Assembly: GCA_946480695.1 (NCBI GenBank)
Contig: CAMLKG010000019.1
Span: 16,413-80,412, forward strand
Length of the DNA stretch: 64,000 nucleotides
Direction of reading: 5' to 3'
From: an uncultured Cellvibrio sp.
GTDB lineage: Bacteria; Pseudomonadota; Gammaproteobacteria; Pseudomonadales; Cellvibrionaceae
Below, one piece after another: positions 35,224-43,225 of this stretch. Under the pieces are notes generated by a model. That model searched no databases. It had not been told where the DNA came from and worked only from the letters and a program-made list of their open reading frames with translations. A program made the translations under genes and the position numbers. The stretch's first letter is position 1, and each line of letters opens with the position of its first letter.

Positions 35224-36123
35224 TCATTCCTTCAGCAAATGGCCACCCCACCCCAGCTTGGAACGGCAGCGTTCATAAAAGTTGTAATCTTTGGGATGCA
35301 GCAATTGCAGCAGTTGCTTCTTTTTGCGGATACGGATTTGATCACCCGTTTGCACATCCACATGGGAATGACCATCACAGGTCACCATGGGTTCAGCGCG
35401 ATTATGTTCACCTACCAACACAATAATTTCGCTGTCGCCCGCGACCACTATAGGGCGACTGCTCAGGGTATGGGGATTCATGGGAACCACAACGATAGCG
35501 TCCAGTGTGGGGTGCAATAGTGGCCCGCCACCACTTAATGAATAGGCGGTGGAACCTGTGGGTGTGGAAACTATCACGCCATCGGAACGCTGGCTGGTTA
35601 CAAACACCCCATCCACACAGATTTCAAACTGCAACATATGGATAAATTGGCCGGGATGCAGTACCACATCATTGAAGGCATCCGCACTGGCGATAACATG
35701 GCCTTTGCGCACAACGTCCATATCCAGCAAAAAGCGCATTTCCGAAATATATTCCCCGGCCAGTACTTCATCGACTTTGCGTTCGATGTCCTCCGGCATA
35801 ATATCCGTCAGGAAACCGAGGCGCCCGCGGTTCACACCCAATAGGGGTACATTGTATTTTGCGAGGGCACGGGCGGCGCGCAACAAACTACCATCGCCAC
35901 CAATTACAATAACCAGGTCGCATACCTGCCCAAGGCTTTCCATGTCCATGATGCGCTGCGCCGCCTTTACCATGCTCGCATCACGGATAAGCGCTGCCGT
36001 TTCGGCTTCCAATACGAAGCGCTTGCCGCGCTTCTGCAAGAAACGGATCAGGAGTTTAATGGAGTAAACCGCACGCTCGTTGTTGAGGTGGCCAATCAAG
36101 CCGATGGTTGAAAAATGAGTCAT
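35224..36123 (-). CDS. nadK: NAD kinase
   Basis: NadK phosphorylates NAD to NADP with ATP or polyphosphate. The 299-residue protein shows IGGDGSLLRAARAL at residues 74-87, the GVNRGRLGFLTD motif near 99 and SDGVIVSTPTGSTAYSLSGG near 180, which includes the catalytic and substrate-binding residues of the family. Length is normal. It heads a minus-strand operon that continues with the metallophosphatase, rhomboid, DUF1315 and pepN. The 98-base gap to the divergent DUF1853 gene should hold the promoter. Confidence 0.97.
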   Translation of the reverse strand: MTHFSTIGLIGHLNNERAVYSIKLLIRFLQKRGKRFVLEAETAALIRDASMVKAAQRIMDMESLGQVCDLVIVIGGDGSLLRAARALAKYNVPLLGVNRGRLGFLTDIMPEDIERKVDEVLAGEYISEMRFLLDMDVVRKGHVIASADAFNDVVLHPGQFIHMLQFEICVDGVFVTSQRSDGVIVSTPTGSTAYSLSGGGPLLHPTLDAIVVVPMNPHTLSSRPIVVAGDSEIIVLVGEHNRAEPMVTCDGHSHVDVQTGDQIRIRKKKQLLQLLHPKDYNFYERCRSKLGWGGHLLKE

Positions 36124-36221
36124 AAATCATCCAATGCGTCAGCGGTTGCATAGTATTGGCCCCGGGACCAAACGTTATTTCAGGATATTATAGCCAGCGA
36201 AGCTCGCCAGGATTTAACTTT

Positions 36222-37217
36222 ATGCAATTAATGACCTGCGATGATTACAAAATTGCGTTACATAAATTGCAACACCAGGTCGTTCGCGATTTAGCCTGGT
36301 GTTGTTTTAGCCCACCCATGATGAACGAACTTCCCGGCAGCCACGCGAACATCTTGCCTTTTGATAACCAATCAATATGGCCCTGGCTTTACGCGCTCGA
36401 TCAACAACCACAGGCGTTGATGGAACATTTGCACCAGGTTAAAAGCACCCGCTTGGGAATTTATTACGAAGCCCTGTGGCATTTTTATTTTGCGAATCAT
36501 CCGCAATGGGAATTGTTAAAACACAATCTGCAAATAGATCGGAATGGTGCAACCCTGGGAGCCTGTGATTTTTTATGTCGCCGGGGGGAAGAATATTGGC
36601 ACATCGAAACTGCTGTTAAATTTTATTTGTGCAGCACCAGTGATACCACAGGCGCGCAAGCGTGGAAATATTGGGTGGGTCCCGAAGGGCAAGACCGACT
36701 GGATTTAAAACTCAACCATCTCCGCCAGCACCAATTACCATTGCATCAATTCCCGGAAGCAAAATATTTATTGGAAACCTTATATCCCGACGCAAAAAAC
36801 TGGCATACCGGGCTTTGCTTGCAGGGCTATTTATTTTCACCGGCACAACATACAAGGGAACCGGCATTCAGCCATCCCCATCACGGTCGAGGTCGCTGGT
36901 GGTTCGCCCACAACCTCCTTGATCGATTGCCGGAATACTCCCCTGCCCACTGGCTTATCCTGGAACGCAGCCAATGGTTATCGCCGGCACAGGAAAAAGA
37001 CCAAGGGAAATTGTTAACCAACAATCAACTTGGCGAAAAAATACTCGAATTAAATTTAACCCGCAGGCCTTTACTGGTCGCCCTCATGCAATTGCGGAAG
37101 CCGGGCGACGCGGCGGCGGGATATTGGATGGAGGAGTCTCGATTATTTGTGGTGCCGGATGGCTGGCCCCATCATTCTGATCGGCCAGGTACGGCGTCAC
37201 CATCACGTAAAACATAA
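36222..37217 (+). CDS. DUF1853 family protein
   Basis: The 331-residue protein matches DUF1853: VVRDLAWCCFSPPMM, LGIYYEALWHFYFANHPQW, then LGACDFLCRRGEEYWHIETAVKFYL cut here to its core (GACDFL, WHIETAVKF). The D, E and VKF residues in that stretch look like a PD-(D/E)XK nuclease core, which has been proposed for similar families, but I cannot confirm it. The start at 36222 (MQLMTCDDYK) fits the family better than 36156. Its last 46 bases overlap the 3' end of the convergent cyclic-nucleotide-binding gene. Confidence 0.8.
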   Translation: MQLMTCDDYKIALHKLQHQVVRDLAWCCFSPPMMNELPGSHANILPFDNQSIWPWLYALDQQPQALMEHLHQVKSTRLGIYYEALWHFYFANHPQWELLKHNLQIDRNGATLGACDFLCRRGEEYWHIETAVKFYLCSTSDTTGAQAWKYWVGPEGQDRLDLKLNHLRQHQLPLHQFPEAKYLLETLYPDAKNWHTGLCLQGYLFSPAQHTREPAFSHPHHGRGRWWFAHNLLDRLPEYSPAHWLILERSQWLSPAQEKDQGKLLTNNQLGEKILELNLTRRPLLVALMQLRKPGDAAAGYWMEESRLFVVPDGWPHHSDRPGTASPSRKT

Positions 37218-38308
37218 TTGCGCCGATCAGTTAATAATGTCTTTCCACTACCTGTGAATAGTTGATTGCAATTATCAAGCGCGAGGGTTTTATAGCCGTG
37301 CACAGACAGGAGATACGCTGCCGCACGGCTACGGCGACCGGTATCACAATAAAAAATATACAGGTTATCTTTATTTAGCAGGCGGGATTTTATCGCCAGG
37401 ATATTCAACGGAATATTTACCGCCCTGGGTAAATGGGCTTCGCTGTATTCTTCTTCACTGCGCACATCCACCGCGACTACGCCCTTGGCCAATTGATCTT
37501 CCAATTCGTTATAGGCCAGTGAGGAGACACTTGGCTCTTTCAATAACCGATAGAAATCCTGCTTTTCCAAGCGCATCAATACCCCGTCGGTGCGCATCAT
37601 TACCGTGGCATTACGCATGGTTTCGTTCACCAGTGCGTCCTCACCAAAGCATCGCCCAACGCCAATTGTCGCCAGATGTTGACGTTTATTGTCAGAATGG
37701 CGAGTCACGTCAGCTTCGCCTTCCTTGATGAAATAACACTGCTCGCCCATTTCTCCCTGTCGAATAACCACATCCCCGGCATAGACAACCTGCGGGGTCA
37801 GGCGTGAGAAAATTTGCTCCACATTGAGCGGTGGAACTTTAAAAAATAAATTGGACTTGAGTACTGTCATCATCCAATCAACGTCTTCATCCAAATCCCG
37901 CTCGCGGGAAATAATCAGTTGCAGATAATCCGCAACCTGGCTCCAGGTAAGTAACTTATCGAGCCGCTCGCTATCGATACGCAAAACACTGCAATCCGTT
38001 TCGGCAATGGCAGTCAACAGGCGGGGTTGATGGTGGGCAATAGGAAACAGGGAACTACGGCCCTTGATGCGCGAACGATGACCTGTATCATCAACCAGGG
38101 CTACATCGCCGTGAAGTAAATACACATGGTGCGCGTCGTAATTACCCGCCGCAAATAACGTCTGGCCGGCGCAAACAGTTTCAATCAAAGCATCATTCAG
38201 CAGCGCCAGCAAATGGCTTTCGCTCATTTCCTTAAGGGGAACAAGGGTGCGCGTCAAATTCAGATCAAATTCAACCGGGGTGATTTGAACACTTTTTTGA
38301 GCTTGCAT
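37172..38308 (-). CDS. Double cyclic-nucleotide-binding/rhodanese fusion
   Basis: The 378-residue protein contains two cNMP-binding-like domains (about residues 20-125 and 140-260) and a C-terminal rhodanese domain (about 265-365). The second cNMP domain is the better one, with VIRQGEMGEQCYFIKEGEAD and GRCFGEDALVNE (the phosphate-binding cassette usually has RxA, here NETMRNATV). The rhodanese has the active cysteine in IFYCDTGRRSRAAAYLL. There is no DNA-binding domain, so it is not a CRP-type regulator. The start at 38308 has an AAGGAA site at 7 bases. It may pass persulphide sulphur under cyclic-nucleotide control. That is inference. Confidence 0.85.
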   Translation of the reverse strand: MQAQKSVQITPVEFDLNLTRTLVPLKEMSESHLLALLNDALIETVCAGQTLFAAGNYDAHHVYLLHGDVALVDDTGHRSRIKGRSSLFPIAHHQPRLLTAIAETDCSVLRIDSERLDKLLTWSQVADYLQLIISRERDLDEDVDWMMTVLKSNLFFKVPPLNVEQIFSRLTPQVVYAGDVVIRQGEMGEQCYFIKEGEADVTRHSDNKRQHLATIGVGRCFGEDALVNETMRNATVMMRTDGVLMRLEKQDFYRLLKEPSVSSLAYNELEDQLAKGVVAVDVRSEEEYSEAHLPRAVNIPLNILAIKSRLLNKDNLYIFYCDTGRRSRAAAYLLSVHGYKTLALDNCNQLFTGSGKTLLTDRRNYVLRDGDAVPGRSE

Positions 38309-38399
38309 AACCAATTCCTTCAAGGAAAAAGAACGGATTCCGGTACCGATAATTATCCAACAACGATTTACTGGTACCCACTACTTTTATTTTTTCCAA

Positions 38400-39395
38400 T
38401 CACATCGCGCTAAATGTATCTTCCGGGCAGGCAAACCCACGCCGGCCTTGCAGGCCACCGGAGTGAATCGCAACAATCCGTGTGCCGCGGGGCCAATAGC
38501 CCTGCTCCGCAAGGCAATGGATGCCCCACATCATTTTCAAGGTATATACCGGGTCCAAAGGAATTCCGGTTTCCCGTTCAAACATCCGCCAGAAATCAAA
38601 TAGGTATGGTGGATGTTTCCTACCATAGCCACCGGCATGGAACCCCGAAACCAACCGCCAATTAGCAGCGGACAACCTATTCGCTTTCGATGGAAACTCT
38701 TTAACGTCACACAATTGTTGATAGGTTTGTGCAATACCCGTACCTAAATCGCCATCACCTTTAAGCACAGAGAATCCAATGGCTGTTTTTTCCGCACGAC
38801 CTGCTTGCACTAGCCCGGCAGCCATCCCGGCAAGGCTGGTGCCCGTTCCGCAAGCTATACAAACTGCAGTATAGTCACCCTTCAACTGCACTTCTAAAGC
38901 TCGCCCGGTTAAAACCATTCCTCGCGCACCTAATAAACCGGCACCCCCTTCAGGAATTAAATAGAAGTCACCGTATTGCTGTCGCCAGTCCTCCAATAAC
39001 ACGCCAAAGGCTTTGCGCTGATAATCTGCCCGGCTGATGAAAATTAATTTCATACCGGCATCCTGCGCATCCCTGAGCGTAGGGCTCAATAGTGTAGGTG
39101 GCTCACCGCGCACGACTCCCAGTGTCTTAAAACCAGACTTTGCGCCCGCCAACGCCAGGGCGTGTAAATGGTTTGAATAAGCTCCGCCAAAGCTCAACAA
39201 TTGATAATGACGCGCATCGCGCGCCGCGCGCAGGTTATAAAACAATTTATACGCTTTGTTGCCAGATAATTCGCCATCAATCAAATCATCGCGGCGCACC
39301 AACAATTCTATTCCTGCGTTTGCCAAAACCGGTGTAGTCGCATTGTGCAATGGCACCGCACAGGCACGCTTAAAAAATCCATCCTCCGAATCCAT
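38400..39395 (-). CDS. PLP-dependent ACC deaminase/D-cysteine desulfhydrase family
   Basis: This is a 331-residue fold-type II PLP enzyme. The lysine that binds PLP is in ELSGNKAYKLFYNL near residue 43, FGGAYSNHLHALA follows, and the phosphate-binding loop is ACGTGTSLAGMAAGL. The family includes 1-aminocyclopropane-1-carboxylate deaminase and D-cysteine desulfhydrase, which differ at a few active-site positions I cannot resolve here. The C-terminus has HSGGLQGRRGF. The start at 39395 follows AAAGAGTGG. It lies between a coiled-coil protein and the rhodanese fusion on the same strand. A link through sulphur metabolism with the rhodanese is tempting but unproved. Confidence 0.87.
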   Translation of the reverse strand: MDSEDGFFKRACAVPLHNATTPVLANAGIELLVRRDDLIDGELSGNKAYKLFYNLRAARDARHYQLLSFGGAYSNHLHALALAGAKSGFKTLGVVRGEPPTLLSPTLRDAQDAGMKLIFISRADYQRKAFGVLLEDWRQQYGDFYLIPEGGAGLLGARGMVLTGRALEVQLKGDYTAVCIACGTGTSLAGMAAGLVQAGRAEKTAIGFSVLKGDGDLGTGIAQTYQQLCDVKEFPSKANRLSAANWRLVSGFHAGGYGRKHPPYLFDFWRMFERETGIPLDPVYTLKMMWGIHCLAEQGYWPRGTRIVAIHSGGLQGRRGFACPEDTFSAM

Positions 39396-39442
39396 AACCA
39401 CTCTTTCAATGAACCTGTATTCCCGATGTTTGCACACTGCAT

Positions 39443-40798
39443 TTAACGACGCTCAGCCACTTTTGAATAAACAACAGTTTGATGCAGGCTACAACGGTCA
39501 CTTTCGCCGGGATGAAATTCAAACGGAGTTTCAATCACCGGGATATTACGCCCGCAAGTATGACCTTTTGGATCTACCGCATTGCAGCATGGCGATTGGT
39601 GATGTTCAAGCCAAGCGAGGTAAATCGCTTCGCTAACGCCCGTTTTTTCGGCTGCATAGGCCTGCGGATCCTCGAGGTAAACACCAATATCATCCAGGGG
39701 TATTGCCGTTTCACCCAAGCCGGGCAAAAACGTGACCAGATTGATACCCGCTTTGGTTAGCCGCTCAAGCAATTGCTCACCGCTGTTTTTCAATAACTGC
39801 TGTTGCTCGCGTTTTAAATTAACAATTTCCTCTTTAAGCGCTGTCTCATTTTGATGGCGATAGAAAAGTTCCACTTCACGCATATCCAGCATTTCGCGCA
39901 AGTCAGCCGTTGCCGCGCGAATCTTGGCATCCATTTCCAATGCAAAGTTCTCTTGCAGCATCTGAACCTGGTTAGATTCCCCCGACTGCGCGGTTTTTAA
40001 TTTATGCGCGAAATATTCACGCATACCTTCAATTTTATTGGCTTGCGCATCCAGGCTCTCTTTTAGTGTGCGGTTACGTTCCGCCAAGTCATTGTTTTGT
40101 TGCTCAATTTCCTTTTGTTTTTGCTGGTAGGCAATAACACGTTGCTGGTGTTCCTGCTGCATCCCATGGAGTTTGGTCTGGTGCTCATTCATCAAAGTGG
40201 CAATGCGTAAACGCTGTTCTTTAATCAGCATCGCCATTTTATCGCGCAATTCCTGGGTGTAATGGTCATGCAACTTCCGCTCAAGCACCGCTTTCTCTTG
40301 CGCATTGTCCGCTTTGACCGCAGCCTTATCCCTGGATGGATCTTTCCTGGCTGTCTGCACCACCAATCCAAGGCGGTTCTTTTTTACTACCTTGCGCATG
40401 GCGACGAAATTGTTATTGCCGGTTTCCATGACCGGGTCCCATAGATTTTTCTGGTGCCACGCGATAGGGCATTGGCTGTAACATGCGAGGCGAATAGGTC
40501 CCGCCCCCATATCCGGCCCGGTACCGGTAGCACTGATCAATTGGCGCAACGGAACATTCCAGCGGCGATCCACCATACCGCTAGCGTCAAATGGGATAAG
40601 GAAAAATACAATTCCTTTCACGCAGAGGGACTGGTCAATCTGGACATAGGCGGCTTTCGCCGTGGCATTGGCAAAATCCGGAAAGGGAATAAACCCATCA
40701 AGGATGGCTTCGAACTCGGGATAGAGTAACTCGCGGGAAATTTGTGCGTCCTGGTACAGGAACACCGCTTCGAGTAATTCTGCGGAAGGGTTGGACAT
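39443..40798 (-). CDS. Coiled-coil protein with Cys/His C-terminal tail, unknown
   Basis: The 451-residue protein has three parts. Residues 1-150 form a globular domain (SAELLEAVFLYQDAQISREL, IPFPDFANATAKAAYVQID, GAGPIRLACYSQCPIAWHQ). Residues about 170-365 are a long charged coiled coil. The end carries SPCCNAVDPKGHTCGRNIP and CSLH, a spacing that suits a zinc knuckle. Homologues I recall in Pseudomonas are loosely named chromosome partitioning or segregation proteins on the basis of the coiled coil only. The start at 40798 is the family-like start. No ATPase motif is present, so an SMC-type role is not supported. The function is unknown. Confidence 0.75.
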   Translation of the reverse strand: MSNPSAELLEAVFLYQDAQISRELLYPEFEAILDGFIPFPDFANATAKAAYVQIDQSLCVKGIVFFLIPFDASGMVDRRWNVPLRQLISATGTGPDMGAGPIRLACYSQCPIAWHQKNLWDPVMETGNNNFVAMRKVVKKNRLGLVVQTARKDPSRDKAAVKADNAQEKAVLERKLHDHYTQELRDKMAMLIKEQRLRIATLMNEHQTKLHGMQQEHQQRVIAYQQKQKEIEQQNNDLAERNRTLKESLDAQANKIEGMREYFAHKLKTAQSGESNQVQMLQENFALEMDAKIRAATADLREMLDMREVELFYRHQNETALKEEIVNLKREQQQLLKNSGEQLLERLTKAGINLVTFLPGLGETAIPLDDIGVYLEDPQAYAAEKTGVSEAIYLAWLEHHQSPCCNAVDPKGHTCGRNIPVIETPFEFHPGESDRCSLHQTVVYSKVAERR

Positions 40799-40986
40799 AG
40801 GCAGTTGTCTCAAAACAGGCGAAATATAAACACCAGTATAGGAAAGCATCCGCCCCGAAAACGTGAACAACTACCGCAATGATGACTTTCGCGCAGTTTT
40901 GCGGCGCAATCGACGAAAAATCAGGCAAATCAAAGGGATATAACAACCTAATGTTATGAATCGAATAAAAAATGCGAGGAAGGGTT

Positions 40987-41073
40987 ATGAATGCGGATAT
41001 AAAGCAAGCGGGAAAGGCGCCTCACCACGAGCCAGCAGCAAATGCTGCGTTAGCCCGGGGTTCAGATATCTGA
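40987..41073 (+). CDS. Candidate 28-residue mini-ORF
   Basis: ATG at 40987 follows a strong GAGGAAGGG site. The product would be MNADIKQAGK, then a His/Ala-rich stretch, ending GSDI. Its stop codon lies in a 12-base perfect palindrome (TCAGATATCTGA, 41062-41073) shared with the opposite mini-ORF. No family is recognised. The ribosome site is the only support. Confidence 0.25.
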   Translation: MNADIKQAGKAPHHEPAANAALARGSDI

Positions 41074-41145
41074 ATAATCCTCAACGAAGTCATCATCGAC
41101 ATCGTCATACAGATCATCCAGCAAGTCTTCAACATAATCTTGCAT
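41062..41145 (-). CDS. Candidate 27-residue, strongly acidic mini-protein
   Basis: An optimal AAAGGAG ribosome site 6 bases before ATG at 41145 opens a frame of 27 residues starting MQDYVEDLLDDLYDDV and ending YSDI. More than 40 percent of residues are Asp or Glu, with Tyr, Leu and Val at intervals that would suit a helix. It is too short for most gene callers. It lies downstream of the tRNA-Asp terminator and upstream of the coiled-coil protein gene on the same strand, with about 260 bases between. I see no clear promoter in 41146-41330. A nucleic-acid mimic or a small regulator are possible guesses, and no function is assigned. Confidence 0.45.
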   Translation of the reverse strand: MQDYVEDLLDDLYDDVDDDFVEDYSDI

Positions 41146-41330
41146 GGTTTACTCCTTTAATAGTGATTGAACGAAAGCAGGTATTTTGACAGACCACCAA
41201 TGTCGGTTGCCGTTCCGGAACTCTACTCCCTGATCTCCAAATTACCAATTACATATGACACTTTTATGTATATCGATTTTTCATTAAGGCGAGAATTTAA
41301 AAAATCAAAGCGGGAACAGATACAGGGATA

Positions 41331-41360
41331 AGAAAAAGCCCGCAACCAGTGCGGGCTTTC
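41331..41360 (-). terminator. Terminator of the tRNA-Val/tRNA-Asp unit
   Basis: A 9-bp stem (AAAGCCCGC with GCGGGCTTT) with a 7-base loop ends in TTTTT on the minus strand, just downstream of tRNA-Asp. Confidence 0.9.
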
Positions 41361-41368
41361 CTGAATAG

Positions 41369-41445
41369 TGGCGGACCGGACGGGGCTCGAACCCGCGACC
41401 TCCGGCGTGACAGGCCGGCATTCTAACCGACTGAACTACCGGTCC
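41369..41445 (-). tRNA. tRNA-Asp (GTC)
   Basis: The minus strand folds into a 77-base cloverleaf: acceptor GGACCGG paired with CCGGTCC, discriminator G, encoded CCA, D-arm TAGTTCAGTCGGTTAGA, anticodon loop CTGTCAC with GTC, and T-arm GGGTTCGAGCCCC-like sequence. It reads GAC and GAU. It is the second tRNA of a two-gene unit. Confidence 0.97.
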
Positions 41446-41485
41446 GCAGCGTCACAAAAAACCACAGCTACCTTGTGGGTAAGAG

Positions 41486-41561
41486 TGGTGGGCGGTACAA
41501 GACTCGAACTTGTGACCCATGCCTTGTAAGGGCATTGCTCTACCAACTGAGCTAACCGCCC
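41486..41561 (-). tRNA. tRNA-Val (TAC)
   Basis: A 76-base cloverleaf on the minus strand: acceptor GGGCGGT paired with ACCGCCC, discriminator A, encoded CCA, D-arm TAGCTCAGTTGGTAGAG, anticodon loop CTTACAA with TAC, and T-loop TTCGAGT. It reads GUA and related valine codons. It is transcribed first, 40 bases upstream of tRNA-Asp. Confidence 0.96.
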
Positions 41562-41579
41562 CCTCGTTGAGAGGTGCGC

Positions 41580-41607
41580 ATTCTAACGAATTTGGCTTGG
41601 GTGTCAA
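41580..41607 (-). promoter_or_regulatory. Sigma-70 promoter of the tRNA unit
   Basis: On the minus strand a consensus TTGACA (41607-41602) and TAGAAT (41585-41580) are separated by 16 bases, and a GC-rich start region GCGCACC follows, as in stringently controlled stable-RNA promoters. The tRNA-Val gene begins about 19 bases after the -10. Confidence 0.85.
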
Positions 41608-41772
41608 ACATTTTTTGGAAAGAAATTTAAACTTCCTGAAAATTGCTTAAATGATCGACAAATGTGGATAAAAATGTGTCGGCAGTTGGTTACAGTGGCT
41701 GAAAATCTACCTATAACCTATATCAATCGATATATTGGGCCACGAGGCTAACCATTCATTTAATCGCCATTT

Positions 41773-43203
41773 ATGAGCCAGACTTCCGTTACCGAAATAG
41801 CAACGAATTTGCCCGCCAATGAACCCGGTTCCTGGATGGGAATGCTGGTGATATTCCTGCTTATACTGCAAACCTTATTAATTATTGGCTTGCAACGCAG
41901 CCGGTTGAGTAATAAACGCGCGCGCAAAGCCCTGAAGGAATCGCAAAAGGCACTGGAGGAAAAAATCCAGGACCGCACCAAAAGCCTGCATCGAATCAAT
42001 GACCTTTTAATTGATGAAGTGGCCCGCCATGAACAAACCGGGCGTCAATTGCGTGAAACCAAGCTTTACCTGCAAAGCATGATCAATTCCATGCCTTCAA
42101 TTATTATCGGCGTAACCGCACAAGGTGACGTCACCCATTGGAACGCGGCCGCCGAGAATGCATTCGAAATTTTTTCCAATGAAGCCCTTGGGCGCAATAT
42201 CACCGAGCTTCTCCCTTCGTTCCCGGTAACTATTAACGTAATCCGCGGCTCAATCCGCGGCGGTGAACCTTATTCAATCCAGCATACCCAACAACTGGAA
42301 GACGAAAAGAAACGTTATTTTGAAATCACGATTTATCCGCTCATTTCCAGCAGCGAGCAAGGCGCCGTGATCCGGGTAGATGACGTCACTATGAAAGTGA
42401 CGATCGAAAATTTAATGATTCAAAATGAAAAAATGTATTCGCTTGGCGAAGTGGCTGCTGGCATTGCGCATGAAATTAATAATCCCCTCAGTGTGATTCT
42501 CCAAAATGTACAAAACATTGTGCGTCGTACCGATATTAATTTCGGGACCAATCGCGAGCGCGCCGATGAATTGGGAATCGATGTGGAAAATGTGGACTCT
42601 TACTTAAAAGCAAGGGAAATCCCCTCAATGCTGGACTCAATCCGCGAAGCAGGAGAACGCTCAGCCACGATAGTACGCAACATGCTGGAGTTTTCCCACA
42701 ACTCACAACGTAAAACCAGTTTAGTGGATATTAAACATTTAATCGAACAAACCATTGCCCTGAACCAGAGTAGCCAGCCTAAAAACCCGGAAAAACACGG
42801 CATCCAATTGATTACCGAATTCAGGGAACCCCTCCCCCCGGTTAATGCCTCGGCGCCCGAATTACAGCAAGTTTTATTAAATTTGCTACGCAATGCCAAA
42901 CAAGCGCTGCAAGGCCAGGAAATCGACAACCCGAGCATATGGGTTCGCGCGTATACGCAACACAACCAACTTGTGATAGAGATACAGGACAATGGCCCCG
43001 GCATGGCCGATACTGTTCGCAAGCACATCTTTGAACCGTTTTTTACAACGAAAGAAGTGGGCTCAGGTACAGGTTTGGGATTATCTGTTTCCTATTTCAT
43101 TATTACTGAACGCCACCAGGGAACGATTGATGTAAAGAGCGCCCCGGGCAAAGGCAGCAATTTTATTATTAAGTTGCCGCTGCAATTACCAAGGGGAAAT
43201 TAA
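41773..43203 (+). CDS. PAS sensor histidine kinase
   Basis: The 476-residue kinase has one membrane helix (residues 19-37), a charged coiled coil, a PAS domain (about 100-205, SMINSMPSIIIGVTAQGDVT), a HisKA domain with the phosphorylated histidine in AAGIAHEINNPLSVIL near residue 235, and an HATPase domain with an N box (LLNLLRNAKQAL), a G1 box (DNGPGM) and GSGTGLGLSVS. HEINNPL is typical of NtrB-like and HPK4 kinases. No response regulator adjoins it. The next gene, 22 bases downstream, encodes a lipoprotein that may belong to the same transcript. The signal is unknown. Confidence 0.93.
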   Translation: MSQTSVTEIATNLPANEPGSWMGMLVIFLLILQTLLIIGLQRSRLSNKRARKALKESQKALEEKIQDRTKSLHRINDLLIDEVARHEQTGRQLRETKLYLQSMINSMPSIIIGVTAQGDVTHWNAAAENAFEIFSNEALGRNITELLPSFPVTINVIRGSIRGGEPYSIQHTQQLEDEKKRYFEITIYPLISSSEQGAVIRVDDVTMKVTIENLMIQNEKMYSLGEVAAGIAHEINNPLSVILQNVQNIVRRTDINFGTNRERADELGIDVENVDSYLKAREIPSMLDSIREAGERSATIVRNMLEFSHNSQRKTSLVDIKHLIEQTIALNQSSQPKNPEKHGIQLITEFREPLPPVNASAPELQQVLLNLLRNAKQALQGQEIDNPSIWVRAYTQHNQLVIEIQDNGPGMADTVRKHIFEPFFTTKEVGSGTGLGLSVSYFIITERHQGTIDVKSAPGKGSNFIIKLPLQLPRGN

Positions 43204-43225
43204 ACAACCAATCGGAAAATAATAA

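Noticed and set aside
40956..41189. 77-residue plus-strand frame starting MNRIKNARKGYECGYKASG
   Set aside because: The beginning faintly recalls ribosome modulation factor, but there is no good ribosome site, the CP and W-GW core is missing, and it runs antisense to the acidic mini-ORF and its own ribosome site.
41369..41561. Integration site at the tRNA genes
   Set aside because: Both tRNAs are complete and I see no duplicated 3' end, integrase or mobile genes nearby.
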